A stretch of DNA of 64,000 bases from Pectobacterium wasabiae CFBP 3304. Its GTDB lineage: Bacteria > Pseudomonadota > Gammaproteobacteria > Enterobacterales > Enterobacteriaceae. Position numbers and translations under genes: made by a program. The stretch lies in the NCBI RefSeq assembly GCF_001742185.1, contig NZ_CP015750.1:2790001-2854000 (forward strand). The letters are read 5' to 3'. The notes beneath the pieces are model-generated. The model was given only the letters and a program-made list of their open reading frames with translations. It had not been told where the DNA came from and ran no database searches. This document shows positions 34,260 through 44,403 of this stretch, piece by piece (within the stretch, counting starts at the first letter, position 1; each line of letters starts with the position of its first letter).

Positions 34260-35798
34260 ATGCAACATGCCCTCAAACTGGCGCTTGCACTCACCCAACA
34301 GCATGATGAAGCCAGTCTGTGCGGCTGGCTGCTGGAGGCAATGCAGGCCGCCTGGCAACCGCAAGGGATGCTACTGGGTATGGTGGATGTCAGCGGCAGG
34401 CAACTGATCTGCCAGGGTCGGGTGCATGAAACGCCAGTGGCGCTGAGTCTGGGGGTGGATGACTTTAGCCATCCGCTGGCTTATGCGCTGCATAAGAATC
34501 AGGCGCGCACCTGGGACTCTCTCTATGGCGGTGCCCGCATTGAGCACCGTGAATTTCGGCAGATGCTGATCTCTGTCGGGGCGAGTTGTGGGCTTCACGC
34601 GCTGCCGCTGCTGTCGGATGGCGGTAAGCCGCTGGCCGTGCTGGCGCTGTTGGATACGCCAGCTCGCCTGCAAACGCTGCATCAGCAGGGAGAATGCGAA
34701 CAACTGACGCAGGTGTTTTGTCGACAACTGATGCTGCTGCGTGAGCTGGCATATACCCGGCGGGAACAGGTCGCGCTGAGAGATTCGCTCCGCCAGATTA
34801 AGGATGAAGGGCAGAGCCGTCGCGAGCAGGAAAGACGGGTGGAAACCACGCTGGTGGGTCAGTCTGCCGTGATGAAAGCATTACATCAGCAGATTTATCA
34901 GGCGGCAAAACACCGTCTTTCGGTGCTGATTCAGGGCGAAACCGGTTCAGGGAAAGAGGTGGTGGCGCGGTTACTGCATCAGTGTTCTGAACGTGCCGAC
35001 AAGCCCTTTATTGCCATCAACTGTGCCGCAATCCCCGAAAACCTGATTGAAAGCGAACTGTTTGGCTATCAAAAAGGGGCGTTCTCCGGCGCGCAAAGCA
35101 ACAAGGTCGGTCTGGTAGAACAGGCTAATGGTGGAACCCTGTTTTTGGATGAGGTCGGCGATATGCCACAGTCCATGCAGGCCAAGCTGTTAAGGGTATT
35201 GGAGACGCATAGCTTCCGTTCCCTTGGTGCGGATAAAGAGGTTCATTCTGACTTCCGTTTGATTGCCGCGACGCATCAGCCGCTGGAACAACAGGTGTCT
35301 GACGGGGTGTTTCGGCAGGATCTCTATCATCGCCTCTGCCAGTGTCTATTGCAGCTCGCGCCGCTGCGTGAGCGGCCGGACGATATTCGCCTGCTGTGCG
35401 AGCACTTTATCGATCAATTTGCGGACGAACGACAAAAGCACGTTGGGCCGTTAAGCCGTACTTTCCTTCGCCAATTAATGGGATATGACTTTCCCGGCAA
35501 TGTACGGGAACTGCGCAACCTGCTGGAGGTCGTCTGCGCGAATACGCCGGACGGCGATGTGCTGTCTCTGACATCGTTGCCCCCCGAACTGCGTGAACGG
35601 CTGATGAGCAGTTCGGCTGAGGAACAGGATTGTTATCAGCACATTCACGATTTACGCATCGCCACACAACGGTATGAAGCGGCTGTGATTGAAGCACGTC
35701 TGCGCCAGTTTCAGGGCAACCGCCTGCTGGTAGCCGATAGCCTCAATATCCCTAAACGTACTCTTGACCACAAATGCCAGAAGCTGGAGGTAAATTGA
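34260..35798 (+). CDS. vasH: sigma-54-dependent activator VasH
   Basis: A 512-residue bacterial enhancer-binding protein: an N-terminal GAF-like sensor (about residues 1-165), a linker helix, an AAA+ domain (Walker A GETGSGKE at about 226-233, Walker [13 protein letters not shown], and [14 protein letters not shown] sensor region), and a C-terminal Fis-type helix-turn-helix ([20 protein letters not shown]). The sigma-54 contact loop reads GAFSGA (residues 273-278) instead of GAFTGA. In V. cholerae VasH activates hcp operons with sigma-54; the same is inferred here because hcp is absent from this cluster. The stop overlaps the next start by one base. Confidence 0.95.
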   Translation: MQHALKLALALTQQHDEASLCGWLLEAMQAAWQPQGMLLGMVDVSGRQLICQGRVHETPVALSLGVDDFSHPLAYALHKNQARTWDSLYGGARIEHREFRQMLISVGASCGLHALPLLSDGGKPLAVLALLDTPARLQTLHQQGECEQLTQVFCRQLMLLRELAYTRREQVALRDSLRQIKDEGQSRREQERRVETTLVGQSAVMKALHQQIYQAAKHRLSVLIQGETGSGKEVVARLLHQCSERADKPFIAINCAAIPENLIESELFGYQKGAFSGAQSNKVGLVEQANGGTLFLDEVGDMPQSMQAKLLRVLETHSFRSLGADKEVHSDFRLIAATHQPLEQQVSDGVFRQDLYHRLCQCLLQLAPLRERPDDIRLLCEHFIDQFADERQKHVGPLSRTFLRQLMGYDFPGNVRELRNLLEVVCANTPDGDVLSLTSLPPELRERLMSSSAEEQDCYQHIHDLRIATQRYEAAVIEARLRQFQGNRLLVADSLNIPKRTLDHKCQKLEVN

Positions 35799-36358
35799 TG
35801 TTTCTGACGATGGCACCCTTACTGTTGGCAACCGCCGCGACGCCCGACCCTGCCTGGCAGTCGTTATGGGAACAGTGCCGTAATGAGACGGCTTCAGAGA
35901 TCCGGCTGGCGTGCTATGACGCTCTGGGTCGGGAAGCTGAACGCACCGGCACCCTATCCCCACAGGATGATAAAACGGCCGCTGGCGGGGCATTTCAACT
36001 GGGACGTGAAGTAGATAGCGGTGATATGACGCTAACCCGCGTGCTGGCCGATGGTAATACGCTAGTGATTAGCTGTGCCAGCAATATCACGCACTTGCGC
36101 TTAACACTGAGCCAACCTTGGGCGGGGGAGTCTGTCACGTCGCAGCTTGATGGCGTGACGGTTTCCGACAGTTGGTTTATCCGCAACCGCGGGCTGCTGC
36201 TGGAGTCCGGTCGCGGTCTGGTGGCGATTGATGCGCTAAAGCGTTGGATTGGGCATCGCGAACTGGTGCTTAACGGCGCGGACGGTCACGCGCTGCGTAT
36301 TGAACTCGCTGGGCTGGGTGAAGCGTTAGCGCCGCTGCGTCAGCAGTGTCACTGGTAA
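35798..36358 (+). CDS. T6SS-associated protein TagO/VasI
   Basis: A 186-residue accessory protein. It starts with a hydrophobic stretch that can act as signal peptide ([14 protein letters not shown]), followed by WQSLWEQCRNETASEIRLAC and YDALGRE. This cysteine-bearing helix is the TagO/VasI/EvfG signature (about residues 23-50). The remainder is a beta-rich domain. Its position between vasH and tssA matches VCA0118 in Vibrio cholerae. The function is poorly defined. ATG at 35798 follows CTGGAGG. Confidence 0.88.
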   Translation: MFLTMAPLLLATAATPDPAWQSLWEQCRNETASEIRLACYDALGREAERTGTLSPQDDKTAAGGAFQLGREVDSGDMTLTRVLADGNTLVISCASNITHLRLTLSQPWAGESVTSQLDGVTVSDSWFIRNRGLLLESGRGLVAIDALKRWIGHRELVLNGADGHALRIELAGLGEALAPLRQQCHW

Positions 36359-36369
36359 AGGAGGCAATC

Positions 36370-37797
36370 ATGCATGCACATCCCTGGTGTAAACGCCTGC
36401 AAACTTCGTTGCCGGATGAGAAGTTGCGCGCCGCAGTATTGGCTGACGATCCGCTTTGGGAAAAGGTAGAAACGGAGCTGGTCAAACTGGGATCGCTGGC
36501 GCACAACCAGGTCGATCTTAACGTGGTGGCGGGCTATTGCCTGACGTTGCTGGAAAGCAAGACCAAAGACATGCGGGTATTGGTGCAGCTATTGCGCTGC
36601 TTACAGCACCCGGCTAAAGCGACACCGTTTTCTACCGCGCTGATGTTGCTGGACAGTTGGCTGGAGGGTTACTGGGTTACCGCCTGGCCTGCCAGCCCGG
36701 TTCAAAAACAAAAGTTGATGATCCAGATTATTCGGCGTTTTGAGGGCGCGCTCCCGCGCATTGCAGAGAGCGCCTCCAGTGCAGAGTTAGAGCAATTACA
36801 GCAGTTAACCGAGCAGGTGGCGACCCGCTGGGGCGAACTGGTCAGCGACAAAGCCTCGCTGTTGGATGAGTTGGTGCAGGGCTTTAAACGTGCCAGACAG
36901 CGGCAGCAGGCACAAGAAAAGGCGAACCAAACGGCCAATTCGACCCCGGCAGCGAGCAACAGCGGTGCCGCAGGGGGGAGTGACACCAGCGCCAGTACAG
37001 CTTCTACGCCACCGGTGAGTTCCGTGGAGATTAATTCATCCGACGAGCGTGGATGGCGGCAAACCCAGTTGAATGTTGCGACGCTGCTGGTTGAGCGTCA
37101 TCCCAGTTCACCGATCGGCTACCGCCTGCGACGTCATGCTATCTGGTCCGGCATTGCGACTCCGCCGATGTCGGCCAAGGGGAATAAAACCCAATTGGCA
37201 CCCGTCTCTGCAGATCGTGTGGATGAATACCAAAGTGCGCTGGCACAGGCTGATTTGGCACTGTGGGAACGTATAGAACAAAGCCTGGTGCTGGCTCCTT
37301 ATTGGTTTGATGGGCATATGTTGTCGGCCTCGGTGGCATCGCGGTTGGGGCATGCTCCTGTTGCGACAGCCATTGCTGAAGAGCTTTCTGCATTTATTCA
37401 GCGTTTGCCGGAGCTGCGTGAGCTGGCATTCAGCGATGGCGCACCATTTTTGACAGGGAAGTGTAACCAGTGGTTGCAGTCCAGCCAGCCGGTGCGCGGC
37501 GGTGGCGGCGCGCGGCAGGACGATCTGGCGACGGAGGCGGCTGCCTGTCGGGATGAGAAAGGTATTGGGGCGGCGATGTTGTTATTGGATGAGCGCATGC
37601 GTCGCCTGAAAGAGCCTCGCGACCGTTTTTATGCCGAGTTGGTACTGGCGGATTTACTCGCTGAAGAAGGAATGAAATCACTGGCAGCACAGCACTATCA
37701 GCACATGTGGCAGGAAAGCCAGCAATTGGGCCTGATGCAATGGGAACCGGGAATGGTCAGCCGCGTGGAGCGGTTGGCGGCATCCCGCAAAAAATAA
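36370..37797 (+). CDS. tssA: T6SS protein TssA (VasJ type)
   Basis: A 475-residue TssA-class protein. The ImpA-N domain is in the first half (KLGSLAHNQVDLNVVAGYCL; FSTALMLLDSWLEGYWVTAW). A proline/serine/alanine-rich linker follows (about residues 180-225, with ATPPVSS-type low complexity). The C-terminal part (FDGHMLSASVASRLGHAPVA) resembles the VasJ/short-TssA class. It caps sheath growth or coordinates baseplate assembly, depending on the subtype. AGGAGGC before ATG 36370 fixes the start; the longer frame overlaps the TagO gene. Confidence 0.93.
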   Translation: MHAHPWCKRLQTSLPDEKLRAAVLADDPLWEKVETELVKLGSLAHNQVDLNVVAGYCLTLLESKTKDMRVLVQLLRCLQHPAKATPFSTALMLLDSWLEGYWVTAWPASPVQKQKLMIQIIRRFEGALPRIAESASSAELEQLQQLTEQVATRWGELVSDKASLLDELVQGFKRARQRQQAQEKANQTANSTPAASNSGAAGGSDTSASTASTPPVSSVEINSSDERGWRQTQLNVATLLVERHPSSPIGYRLRRHAIWSGIATPPMSAKGNKTQLAPVSADRVDEYQSALAQADLALWERIEQSLVLAPYWFDGHMLSASVASRLGHAPVATAIAEELSAFIQRLPELRELAFSDGAPFLTGKCNQWLQSSQPVRGGGGARQDDLATEAAACRDEKGIGAAMLLLDERMRRLKEPRDRFYAELVLADLLAEEGMKSLAAQHYQHMWQESQQLGLMQWEPGMVSRVERLAASRKK

Positions 37798-37821
37798 GAC
37801 ATTCGGAGTGAATGGTCACTT

Positions 37822-40800
37822 ATGTTTAAAATAATTATAACCTTTCTACGCAAGCAGTTGCCTAAACTGAAACCCTCTTGGCTGCTTTTAGGGGCGCTAC
37901 TGTGGGTCGTGGTGTTGGTTCTGGCCTGGTGGCTGGGGCCGCGTTTGACGGTAGGCGAGTCGCGCCCGTTACAGGGAATCTGGGGCCGTGTGGTGTTCAC
38001 GCTGGTCTGGCTGTGGCTGGCGTTCTCCTATAGTGCCTGGCTGGTCTGGCGGCGTGTGCAACTGATGCGGTCAGAGCGTCATGAACAGCAGGTGATCGAG
38101 CAGGATCCCCTACAGGTGTATGTCGACGGCCAGCAGACGTTTCTCGATCGCTGGCTGGACGCGTTTCTGACCCAGTTGGGTAAAAAAGCGCTGTATGCGA
38201 TGCCGTGGTATCTGACGATTGGTTTGGCTGGCAGTGGTAAAAGTAGCCTGATCCACCGTGCCAACCCGGCAAACAAAATGAATCCGAAGTTGGATGCAGA
38301 GCTGCGGGATGTGGCAGCGGGCCAGCAGGTGAGCAGTTGGGTCGGGGAGTCTGCCGTTATCTGGGATCCTAGCGGGCAGCTACTCGCACAGCCTGAATTG
38401 GAAGGCGACGCGCTCGGGCAGCGTCATGCTCGGCTGTGGCAGCACCTACTACAGTGGCTCAGTGAAAATCGCCGCCGCCAGCCGCTCAACGGTCTGGTTC
38501 TTACGTTGGATATCTCCTGGCTGGCACAGGCTGGCGTCGCGGATCGCAAAGCCTACGCGCAAGTCATGCGCGCCCGTTTGCAGGAAATTTCGGTCAATAT
38601 CAATACGCGTTTACCGGTGTATATCGCACTGACTCGGCTGGATATGCTGAGCGGTTTCGACAAAGTCTATCGCCAGTTGAACCGCGATGCGCGTCAGGCG
38701 GTATTAGGGGTGACGTTTACCCCGCAGGCGAGCAACAGCAAAGGCTGGTTAGAAGAGCTGGAGCGCTTTTGGGATGAATGGGTCACGCATCTGAATGACA
38801 ATCTACCGGATATGCTGTTGACCCAATCGGACAGAAGCGTGCGCAATTCGCTGTTCTCGTTTGTCCGCCAGTTGGCCGGGGTGAAAGACTATGTAATGGA
38901 AGTGCTGACGGAAACGTTAGCGATAGGTGAAGATCGTGCGTTCCTGATCCGTGGCGTCTACGTCAGCTCTGTTTATCAACAAGGGGTGCCGTTCGATGCT
39001 TTTGCACAGTCGGCCTCCCGACGTTATCAACTGCCAGAGCCGATTAACCCTGCGCTGCGCGGTGAATCGAATACGTTCTTTGTCCAGCGTCTCTTCCCTG
39101 ACGTCATTTTCCCTGAAGCCAGCTTGGCCGGAGAAAACCGACTGCATAGCCTCTATCGTCGGCGTCGGTTGAGTATTGGCGTGGGCTGCATGCTGCTCGC
39201 TGGTTTGGCGCTGGTGGGCAGTTGGCACCATTTCTATCGGGTCAATGAAGAAGCCGGGCGTAACGTACTGACGAAAGCGCAGGCGTTTATCGGCACCAAT
39301 GAACTGGAAGGTCAGCCGGGCTATGGCTATCAGCAGTTGCCGCGTCTGAATTTGATTCGCGATGCGACATTATCCTTTGGTAACTATCACGAACGCACGC
39401 CGCTGCTGGCCGATCTGGGTCTGTATCAGGGCGATAAGATTGGGCCTTATGTCGAAGGCACCTATCTACAAATGCTGAATCAGCGCTTTTTACCGGCGGT
39501 GATGCAGGGGTTGCTGGAAGATTTGAGTCAGGCGCCTGCTAATAGCGAGCAAAAACTGACTATTCTGCGCGTAATGCGGATGCTGGACGATGCTTCTGGG
39601 CGCAATAAAGCGCTGGTTGAACAGTTTATGGCGCAGCGCTGGCAAAAGGCATTTCCTGCTCAAGGTCAGGTGCAGGAAGAACTGATGCAACATTTGGATT
39701 ATGCCCTTGATCATACCAACTGGCATCAGTCCCGTGAGCAAAAAGATGCGGTAGCGATTAGCACTTTTGCACCGTTTAATGGGCCGATTACGCTGGCTCA
39801 GCAGGAACTCAGCAAACTGCCGATGTATCAGCGCGTTTATCAGAGTCTGGTCATGAAGGCGACCCAAGTGCTGCCGCCAGATTTAGCGATCCGTGATGAA
39901 GTCGGGCCGACGTTTGATCCAGTATTTTCCCTGCGTAACGACAAGGCGGGGAGTGTGCCACGACTGCTAACCTATCCCGGTTTCAGTGATTATTACCTCA
40001 AGCAGGACAAAGCGCTGCTAGAGCTGACGGCATTGGATGCCTGGGTTCTGGGGCAGCGTGAACGTGCACAGTTCAGCGAGGCCGATCGGCGGGAAATTCT
40101 GCGTCAGGTGAATGACCGCTACATTACGGATTACATCAACCAGTGGCAGAAAGTGTTAGCGAACATTGATGTGCAGGCGCTCGATACGCCAGAACAGGCG
40201 CTCGATATTCTCACGGACATTACCGGTAACGATCAGCCCTTCCAGCGCGTGCTGACGACGGTCAGTGATAACACCCGCATCCGTAAGCTGGCCGATGATG
40301 ATAACGACACGGCGCAGAACATCAATACGCGCATCGGTCGTCCGTTTATGACCATCAATGCGGCACTGAGTGGACGCGGTGAGCAGGGGCCGTTGGTGCA
40401 AGAGGTTAATCAGAAACTGACCGATCTCTATCACTATCTCGACCAGATCGTTAACGCGACCGATCCGGGGCAGGCGGCATTGAAGGCGATGCAGGCGCGG
40501 CAGGGAAATAAATTTGCCGATCCGGTATTTGCCTTACAGCAATATGCTCGCAGCCTTCCCGCGCCGCTGGACCGCTGGGTAGGACAATTAGCCGGAGAGA
40601 GCGCCAGTCTGGTGACAGGGCTCGCGATGTCATCGCTGAACCAGGAGTGGCTGGATAAAGTCGTGACGCCATTCAACGAGAAGCTGGCGAATCGTTACCC
40701 CTTCGATCCGTCATCCGATAAAGATGTGCCGCTATCGGAAATGGAAATGTTCTTCATGACGGGCGGGACGCTGGACAGCTTCTATCAAACCAACCTCAAA

Positions 40801-41319
40801 GCGATGATGGAAAGCGGCATGCTGGAAGAAGGTATGGCGTCGCCCATGCAGGCCGAGCTGATGAAACAGCTTGAACGCGCTAATCGTATCCGCCAGACCC
40901 TGTTTAATGCGCAGGGTAGCCTGGAAGTGCATTTCGTTCTGGAACCGCTGGAACTGACGGCGAACAAGCGCCGCAGCGTGCTGAATCTGGATGGACAGCT
41001 ACTGGAATACAGCCACGGCCGTCGCCAGAAAACGCCGCTGGTGTGGCCAAACAGTATGCGCGACGGGGCTGAAAGCAAGTTAACACTGGTGCCGGACGAT
41101 CGTGAGCGCTCGCCGCGTAGCCTGAGCTTTAACGGGCCGTGGGCCATGTTCCGGTTAATCAATAGCGATCAACTGACGAAGGTTAATGAAAACACCTTTG
41201 ACGTGCGTTTCTCGCTGGAGAATGGGGCGATGACGTATCGCGTGTATACCGACGCCAGCCATAACCCGTTTGCTGGTGGTCTGTTCAGCCAATTCACGTT
41301 GTCTGACTCGCTTTATTAA
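37822..41319 (+). CDS. tssM: T6SS inner-membrane protein TssM (IcmF/VasK)
   Basis: An 1165-residue core of the membrane complex. Two membrane helices lie near the N terminus (about residues 18-38 and 55-76), followed by a cytoplasmic NTPase-like region with P-loop GLAGSGKSS (about 134-142). A third helix (about 448-468, IGVGCMLLAGLALVGSW) precedes a large periplasmic domain that contacts TssJ. A late conserved segment contains GPWAMFRLINSDQLTKVNEN. An intact Walker A is present, unlike some TssM proteins that have lost it. Confidence 0.97.
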   Translation: MFKIIITFLRKQLPKLKPSWLLLGALLWVVVLVLAWWLGPRLTVGESRPLQGIWGRVVFTLVWLWLAFSYSAWLVWRRVQLMRSERHEQQVIEQDPLQVYVDGQQTFLDRWLDAFLTQLGKKALYAMPWYLTIGLAGSGKSSLIHRANPANKMNPKLDAELRDVAAGQQVSSWVGESAVIWDPSGQLLAQPELEGDALGQRHARLWQHLLQWLSENRRRQPLNGLVLTLDISWLAQAGVADRKAYAQVMRARLQEISVNINTRLPVYIALTRLDMLSGFDKVYRQLNRDARQAVLGVTFTPQASNSKGWLEELERFWDEWVTHLNDNLPDMLLTQSDRSVRNSLFSFVRQLAGVKDYVMEVLTETLAIGEDRAFLIRGVYVSSVYQQGVPFDAFAQSASRRYQLPEPINPALRGESNTFFVQRLFPDVIFPEASLAGENRLHSLYRRRRLSIGVGCMLLAGLALVGSWHHFYRVNEEAGRNVLTKAQAFIGTNELEGQPGYGYQQLPRLNLIRDATLSFGNYHERTPLLADLGLYQGDKIGPYVEGTYLQMLNQRFLPAVMQGLLEDLSQAPANSEQKLTILRVMRMLDDASGRNKALVEQFMAQRWQKAFPAQGQVQEELMQHLDYALDHTNWHQSREQKDAVAISTFAPFNGPITLAQQELSKLPMYQRVYQSLVMKATQVLPPDLAIRDEVGPTFDPVFSLRNDKAGSVPRLLTYPGFSDYYLKQDKALLELTALDAWVLGQRERAQFSEADRREILRQVNDRYITDYINQWQKVLANIDVQALDTPEQALDILTDITGNDQPFQRVLTTVSDNTRIRKLADDDNDTAQNINTRIGRPFMTINAALSGRGEQGPLVQEVNQKLTDLYHYLDQIVNATDPGQAALKAMQARQGNKFADPVFALQQYARSLPAPLDRWVGQLAGESASLVTGLAMSSLNQEWLDKVVTPFNEKLANRYPFDPSSDKDVPLSEMEMFFMTGGTLDSFYQTNLKAMMESGMLEEGMASPMQAELMKQLERANRIRQTLFNAQGSLEVHFVLEPLELTANKRRSVLNLDGQLLEYSHGRRQKTPLVWPNSMRDGAESKLTLVPDDRERSPRSLSFNGPWAMFRLINSDQLTKVNENTFDVRFSLENGAMTYRVYTDASHNPFAGGLFSQFTLSDSLY

Positions 41320-41382
41320 CTTAACTCTCGGGAGCTGGCTTAGGCTAATGCTGGTCACGTAAGCATGGATTTTGGGAGGAAA

Positions 41383-41421
41383 CACGGTGATGAGGTTCCC
41401 GTAGGGATGCCTCACACCGTG
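41383..41421. repeat. bulged palindrome between tssM and vasL
   Basis: CACGGTGATGAGG (41383-41395) pairs with CCTCACACCGTG (41410-41421) with one bulged base, and an inner TTCCC / GGGAT pair extends the stem. It lies inside the 174-base gap between two operon genes. No T run follows, so it looks like a REP/ERIC-class repeat or processing stem rather than a terminator. Confidence 0.55.
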
Positions 41422-41493
41422 GTCGCCCCGGTATCTCACCCTTAAAACGATCAACATTACTCGCTCAGGCTCCCTATTGCTGGATGATGTGAT

Positions 41494-42930
41494 ATGCAAG
41501 ATGCACAACAGGCCCTGAAAGTTGGCCGAGATCCACGGATGCTGCCGGAGTTTGACGCACTTCGGGCGGAAATTAACAAACTGAGTCATGCGTCTCGCCC
41601 TGATGTGGATTGGATGCTGGTGCACGATATGGCCACAACTATCTTTGAAAAGCAGGGCGTGGATCTTCAGACCGCGATCTACTTTACCCTAGCGCGTTCA
41701 CGACTGGCTGGCTTGACGGGCTTCACGGAAAGCTGTGAATTTTTGGCGAACCTGATCGTGACGCAGTGGGATAACTTCTGGCCACCAGTGCATCAGGAAC
41801 GGGCGCGTATCGAGATGCTGGACTGGTTTATTGCCCGCATCAGCGAAGTCGTGCGGCAGTACGCCATCAGCCATGAGCACAAGCGACTGGTTTATCGTTG
41901 CGAACGTGCGCTGCAACTGATGAGTGAAAAGCTGCACAACACGGGGTTAAGCCGTATTCCTCGCGTCGAGAATCTGCTGCACTTCGTCGAAGGTTATACG
42001 CATCTGTTTGATGAAACGGAAATTGTCATTGTGTCGGACGATCAGGAATTGAAAAAGCAGGATATGCAGATTCCCCCTATGGTGTTCTTTCATTCAGACA
42101 TGGAGCCGGGGGCGACGGTACAGAGCGGAGGTTCATCGGGTTCAGGCCAGGCTGCACTGCCTGCGGGCAGCATTCTCATCGGACGGGAGAAAGGGCAAAT
42201 GAAGCCGACGGTATTGAAAATTGAGGCGCATAAAAAACAGAAGCCAGCCTGGTTCTGGTTTGTTTCTGGGCTGTTGACCTGTGCCTTACCGGTTGCGGCC
42301 ATTACGGGATGGCAGTATTGGCAGGAGCAAAAAGCCGATGCGTTGGCGCTACTGCAACAACCCGCGTATGCATTGCCCACTGCCCCCGACCATAATGACA
42401 TTCGTCGGGTGCGTATTGTTCTGGGCGAGCAGAAATTGCAGGGCATGGAAGGTGAGCTGATCAACCGCTATCAGGCACAGTTGGAGCAGGTAAAAAATGC
42501 GTCACCGTTCTACCTCTATCAATATGGTAATGGGTTGAAAAATGTGATGCAGCAACTCTATCCCGATTCGCTGGCGGTGAAGGAAATGGAGCGCCAATGG
42601 CAGATTGCGCTTGAACGTCAACAGGGCGATGAGCCGAAAACGCTGGGTTATGAACAGGCGCGCGCCAGAGTCAACGAGACCTTGCAGCAACTGCTGGAAC
42701 TGGAGCGTCAGCGCCGGACGGTGACGATTTCCTACCTGAAATCAAAACTCTATGATATGCAAAAAGACCTGATGTCAGATGTTCCTTTCGGGATCCGGCT
42801 GCGCGAACTTGAAGTGCGTAAAACCAAGAGCCAATCGCTGACGCCCGCGGAGTTGCGTGCGATGGAGGACGAACTGCGCTCCTTCAATATTCGTTTGTAC
42901 CGTTTGCAGCAGGGTAATTCTGCCAGCTAA
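41494..42930 (+). CDS. membrane-bound TssA-like protein VasL
   Basis: A 478-residue protein with an ImpA-N domain at the N terminus (about residues 1-120, VDLQTAIYFTLARSRLAGLT and TQWDNFWPPVHQERARIEML), one membrane helix at about 250-270 (FWFVSGLLTCALPVAAITGW), and a C-terminal coiled helical domain that matches the VasL layout. It corresponds by order to VCA0121. In other bacteria membrane-bound TssA-like proteins (TagA/VasL class) hold the distal end of the sheath; that role here is inferred. It lies after tssM with a stem-loop in the gap. Confidence 0.85.
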   Translation: MQDAQQALKVGRDPRMLPEFDALRAEINKLSHASRPDVDWMLVHDMATTIFEKQGVDLQTAIYFTLARSRLAGLTGFTESCEFLANLIVTQWDNFWPPVHQERARIEMLDWFIARISEVVRQYAISHEHKRLVYRCERALQLMSEKLHNTGLSRIPRVENLLHFVEGYTHLFDETEIVIVSDDQELKKQDMQIPPMVFFHSDMEPGATVQSGGSSGSGQAALPAGSILIGREKGQMKPTVLKIEAHKKQKPAWFWFVSGLLTCALPVAAITGWQYWQEQKADALALLQQPAYALPTAPDHNDIRRVRIVLGEQKLQGMEGELINRYQAQLEQVKNASPFYLYQYGNGLKNVMQQLYPDSLAVKEMERQWQIALERQQGDEPKTLGYEQARARVNETLQQLLELERQRRTVTISYLKSKLYDMQKDLMSDVPFGIRLRELEVRKTKSQSLTPAELRAMEDELRSFNIRLYRLQQGNSAS

Positions 42931-42958
42931 TTATCGTGAAGGGAAAAACGCTGAGCAC

Positions 42959-44314
42959 ATGATGAAATACAAAAAATTATTGCTAGTCCTGTCGGCCTGT
43001 TGGCTGGCGTCTTGCCAGGCACCCGTCACGTCGCTGCCTGAGTCGGAACTCGTGGCGTCAGCGAACCGAGGGAATGGTGAGGCGCAGTATCATCTGGCGA
43101 AGACGCTAGCGGCGCGCGCGCAGTACACCGAGGCGATGCAGTGGATGCAGAAGGCATCTGGCCTGTCTGAACTCCCCGGTAATGCAGAAATGCGGGCTGC
43201 CGCCGCACTTCAGGTTGGCGATTGGTATCAGGCCGGGTTAGGTGCGCCAAAGAACAGCCCTTTTGCCCGCCAGTGGTGGACAACCTCTTCGCGTCTGGGA
43301 AATGGCGAAGCGGGGCATCGGCTTGGCATGGACTGTCAGGTTCAGCATCAGGGAAAATTGGTGGCGGCCTGCCTGAGTGCGTTTGAGTCCTCTGCGGCGA
43401 ATGGCTATCCTCCTGCGCAACTGATTGTTGCCCAGTGGCATGCGACGCATGTAGGGGGAGAAAAAGATGCGGTATCGTGGTTGCTGAAAGCTTCCGAACT
43501 CGGTAATCGGGATGCACAGTACCAACTGGCGCAGCGCTATGAACAGGGCAACGGTGTCGTTATCCGTCGCGATCTGGCTGAGCGTTGGTACTTCCGCGCA
43601 GCAACGCTGGGACAGGCACAGGCGCAATTGTGGATGGCCCGACATGAAGACGGCGAGAATGCGTTGAACTGGTATCAAAAATCTGCGTCATCAGGCGATG
43701 CTGAAGCACAGCTCTGGCTGGGTAAGGCATACCGTGAAGGTAAGCGCTTACCTTGGGATGAACAGAAGGCGCGTTATTGGCTGGAACGTGCCGCAACCGG
43801 AGGGTCGGGCGAGGCCGATTATTTGCTCAGCCAGAAACAGACAAGCCATGAAAAACGCGATCAATATTTAGTACAGGCTTCCTCTGCGGGCTATACCCGG
43901 GCGCAACGCGACCTGGGTGAACAGTTATTTAAAGCGAATGAATTCGCGCGTGCGCGTGAAGAATATGCTAAAGCGGCATCGGCAGGAGACACCGAATCCC
44001 GACTGGCCTACGGTGAGATGTTGCGGCTGGGACAAGGTGGGAAAGAGGACTATGTTGAGGCGATGAAGCAGTACCGCCTGGCCGCGAATGACGGCAACCG
44101 CATGGCTCAGTACCGTATGGGCATGATGCGTCAGGATGGGCTGGGGGCATCCCGCAATCGTATTCATGCCTACGCCTGGTATGCTATGGCCGCGACGGAG
44201 GGGATGAGTGAAGCTATTCATGCGCGTAACGATCTGGAAGCGGCAATGCAGCCGGATGAAATTAAAGCTGGGCAGAGACTGGCGATGCATTGGTCGTCGG
44301 GTAAAACGGAGTAA
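42959..44314 (+). CDS. Sel1-repeat lipoprotein, end of the T6SS operon
   Basis: About 451 residues. The signal peptide ends with a lipobox LASC (about residue 18-21), so this is a lipoprotein. The rest is a chain of Sel1/TPR-like helical repeats of about 36 residues: GNGEAQYHLAKTLAARAQYT, GNRDAQYQLAQRYEQGNGVV, GDTESRLAYGEMLRLGQGGK, GNRMAQYRMGMMRQDGLGAS. Sel1 proteins mediate protein contacts. In this position it may be an accessory periplasmic factor of the T6SS membrane complex. Start at 42959 or the adjacent ATG 42962, with GAAGGGA upstream. The terminator at 44404 closes the operon. Confidence 0.85.
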   Translation: MMKYKKLLLVLSACWLASCQAPVTSLPESELVASANRGNGEAQYHLAKTLAARAQYTEAMQWMQKASGLSELPGNAEMRAAAALQVGDWYQAGLGAPKNSPFARQWWTTSSRLGNGEAGHRLGMDCQVQHQGKLVAACLSAFESSAANGYPPAQLIVAQWHATHVGGEKDAVSWLLKASELGNRDAQYQLAQRYEQGNGVVIRRDLAERWYFRAATLGQAQAQLWMARHEDGENALNWYQKSASSGDAEAQLWLGKAYREGKRLPWDEQKARYWLERAATGGSGEADYLLSQKQTSHEKRDQYLVQASSAGYTRAQRDLGEQLFKANEFARAREEYAKAASAGDTESRLAYGEMLRLGQGGKEDYVEAMKQYRLAANDGNRMAQYRMGMMRQDGLGASRNRIHAYAWYAMAATEGMSEAIHARNDLEAAMQPDEIKAGQRLAMHWSSGKTE

Positions 44315-44403
44315 TCCCTGATAGTAGATTATTCATATCGGAGCAGGACATTCACCAAGACGATGCCAATTCCAGGTTGTCGAAGCCTAACCGTTCTGCC
44401 TCT

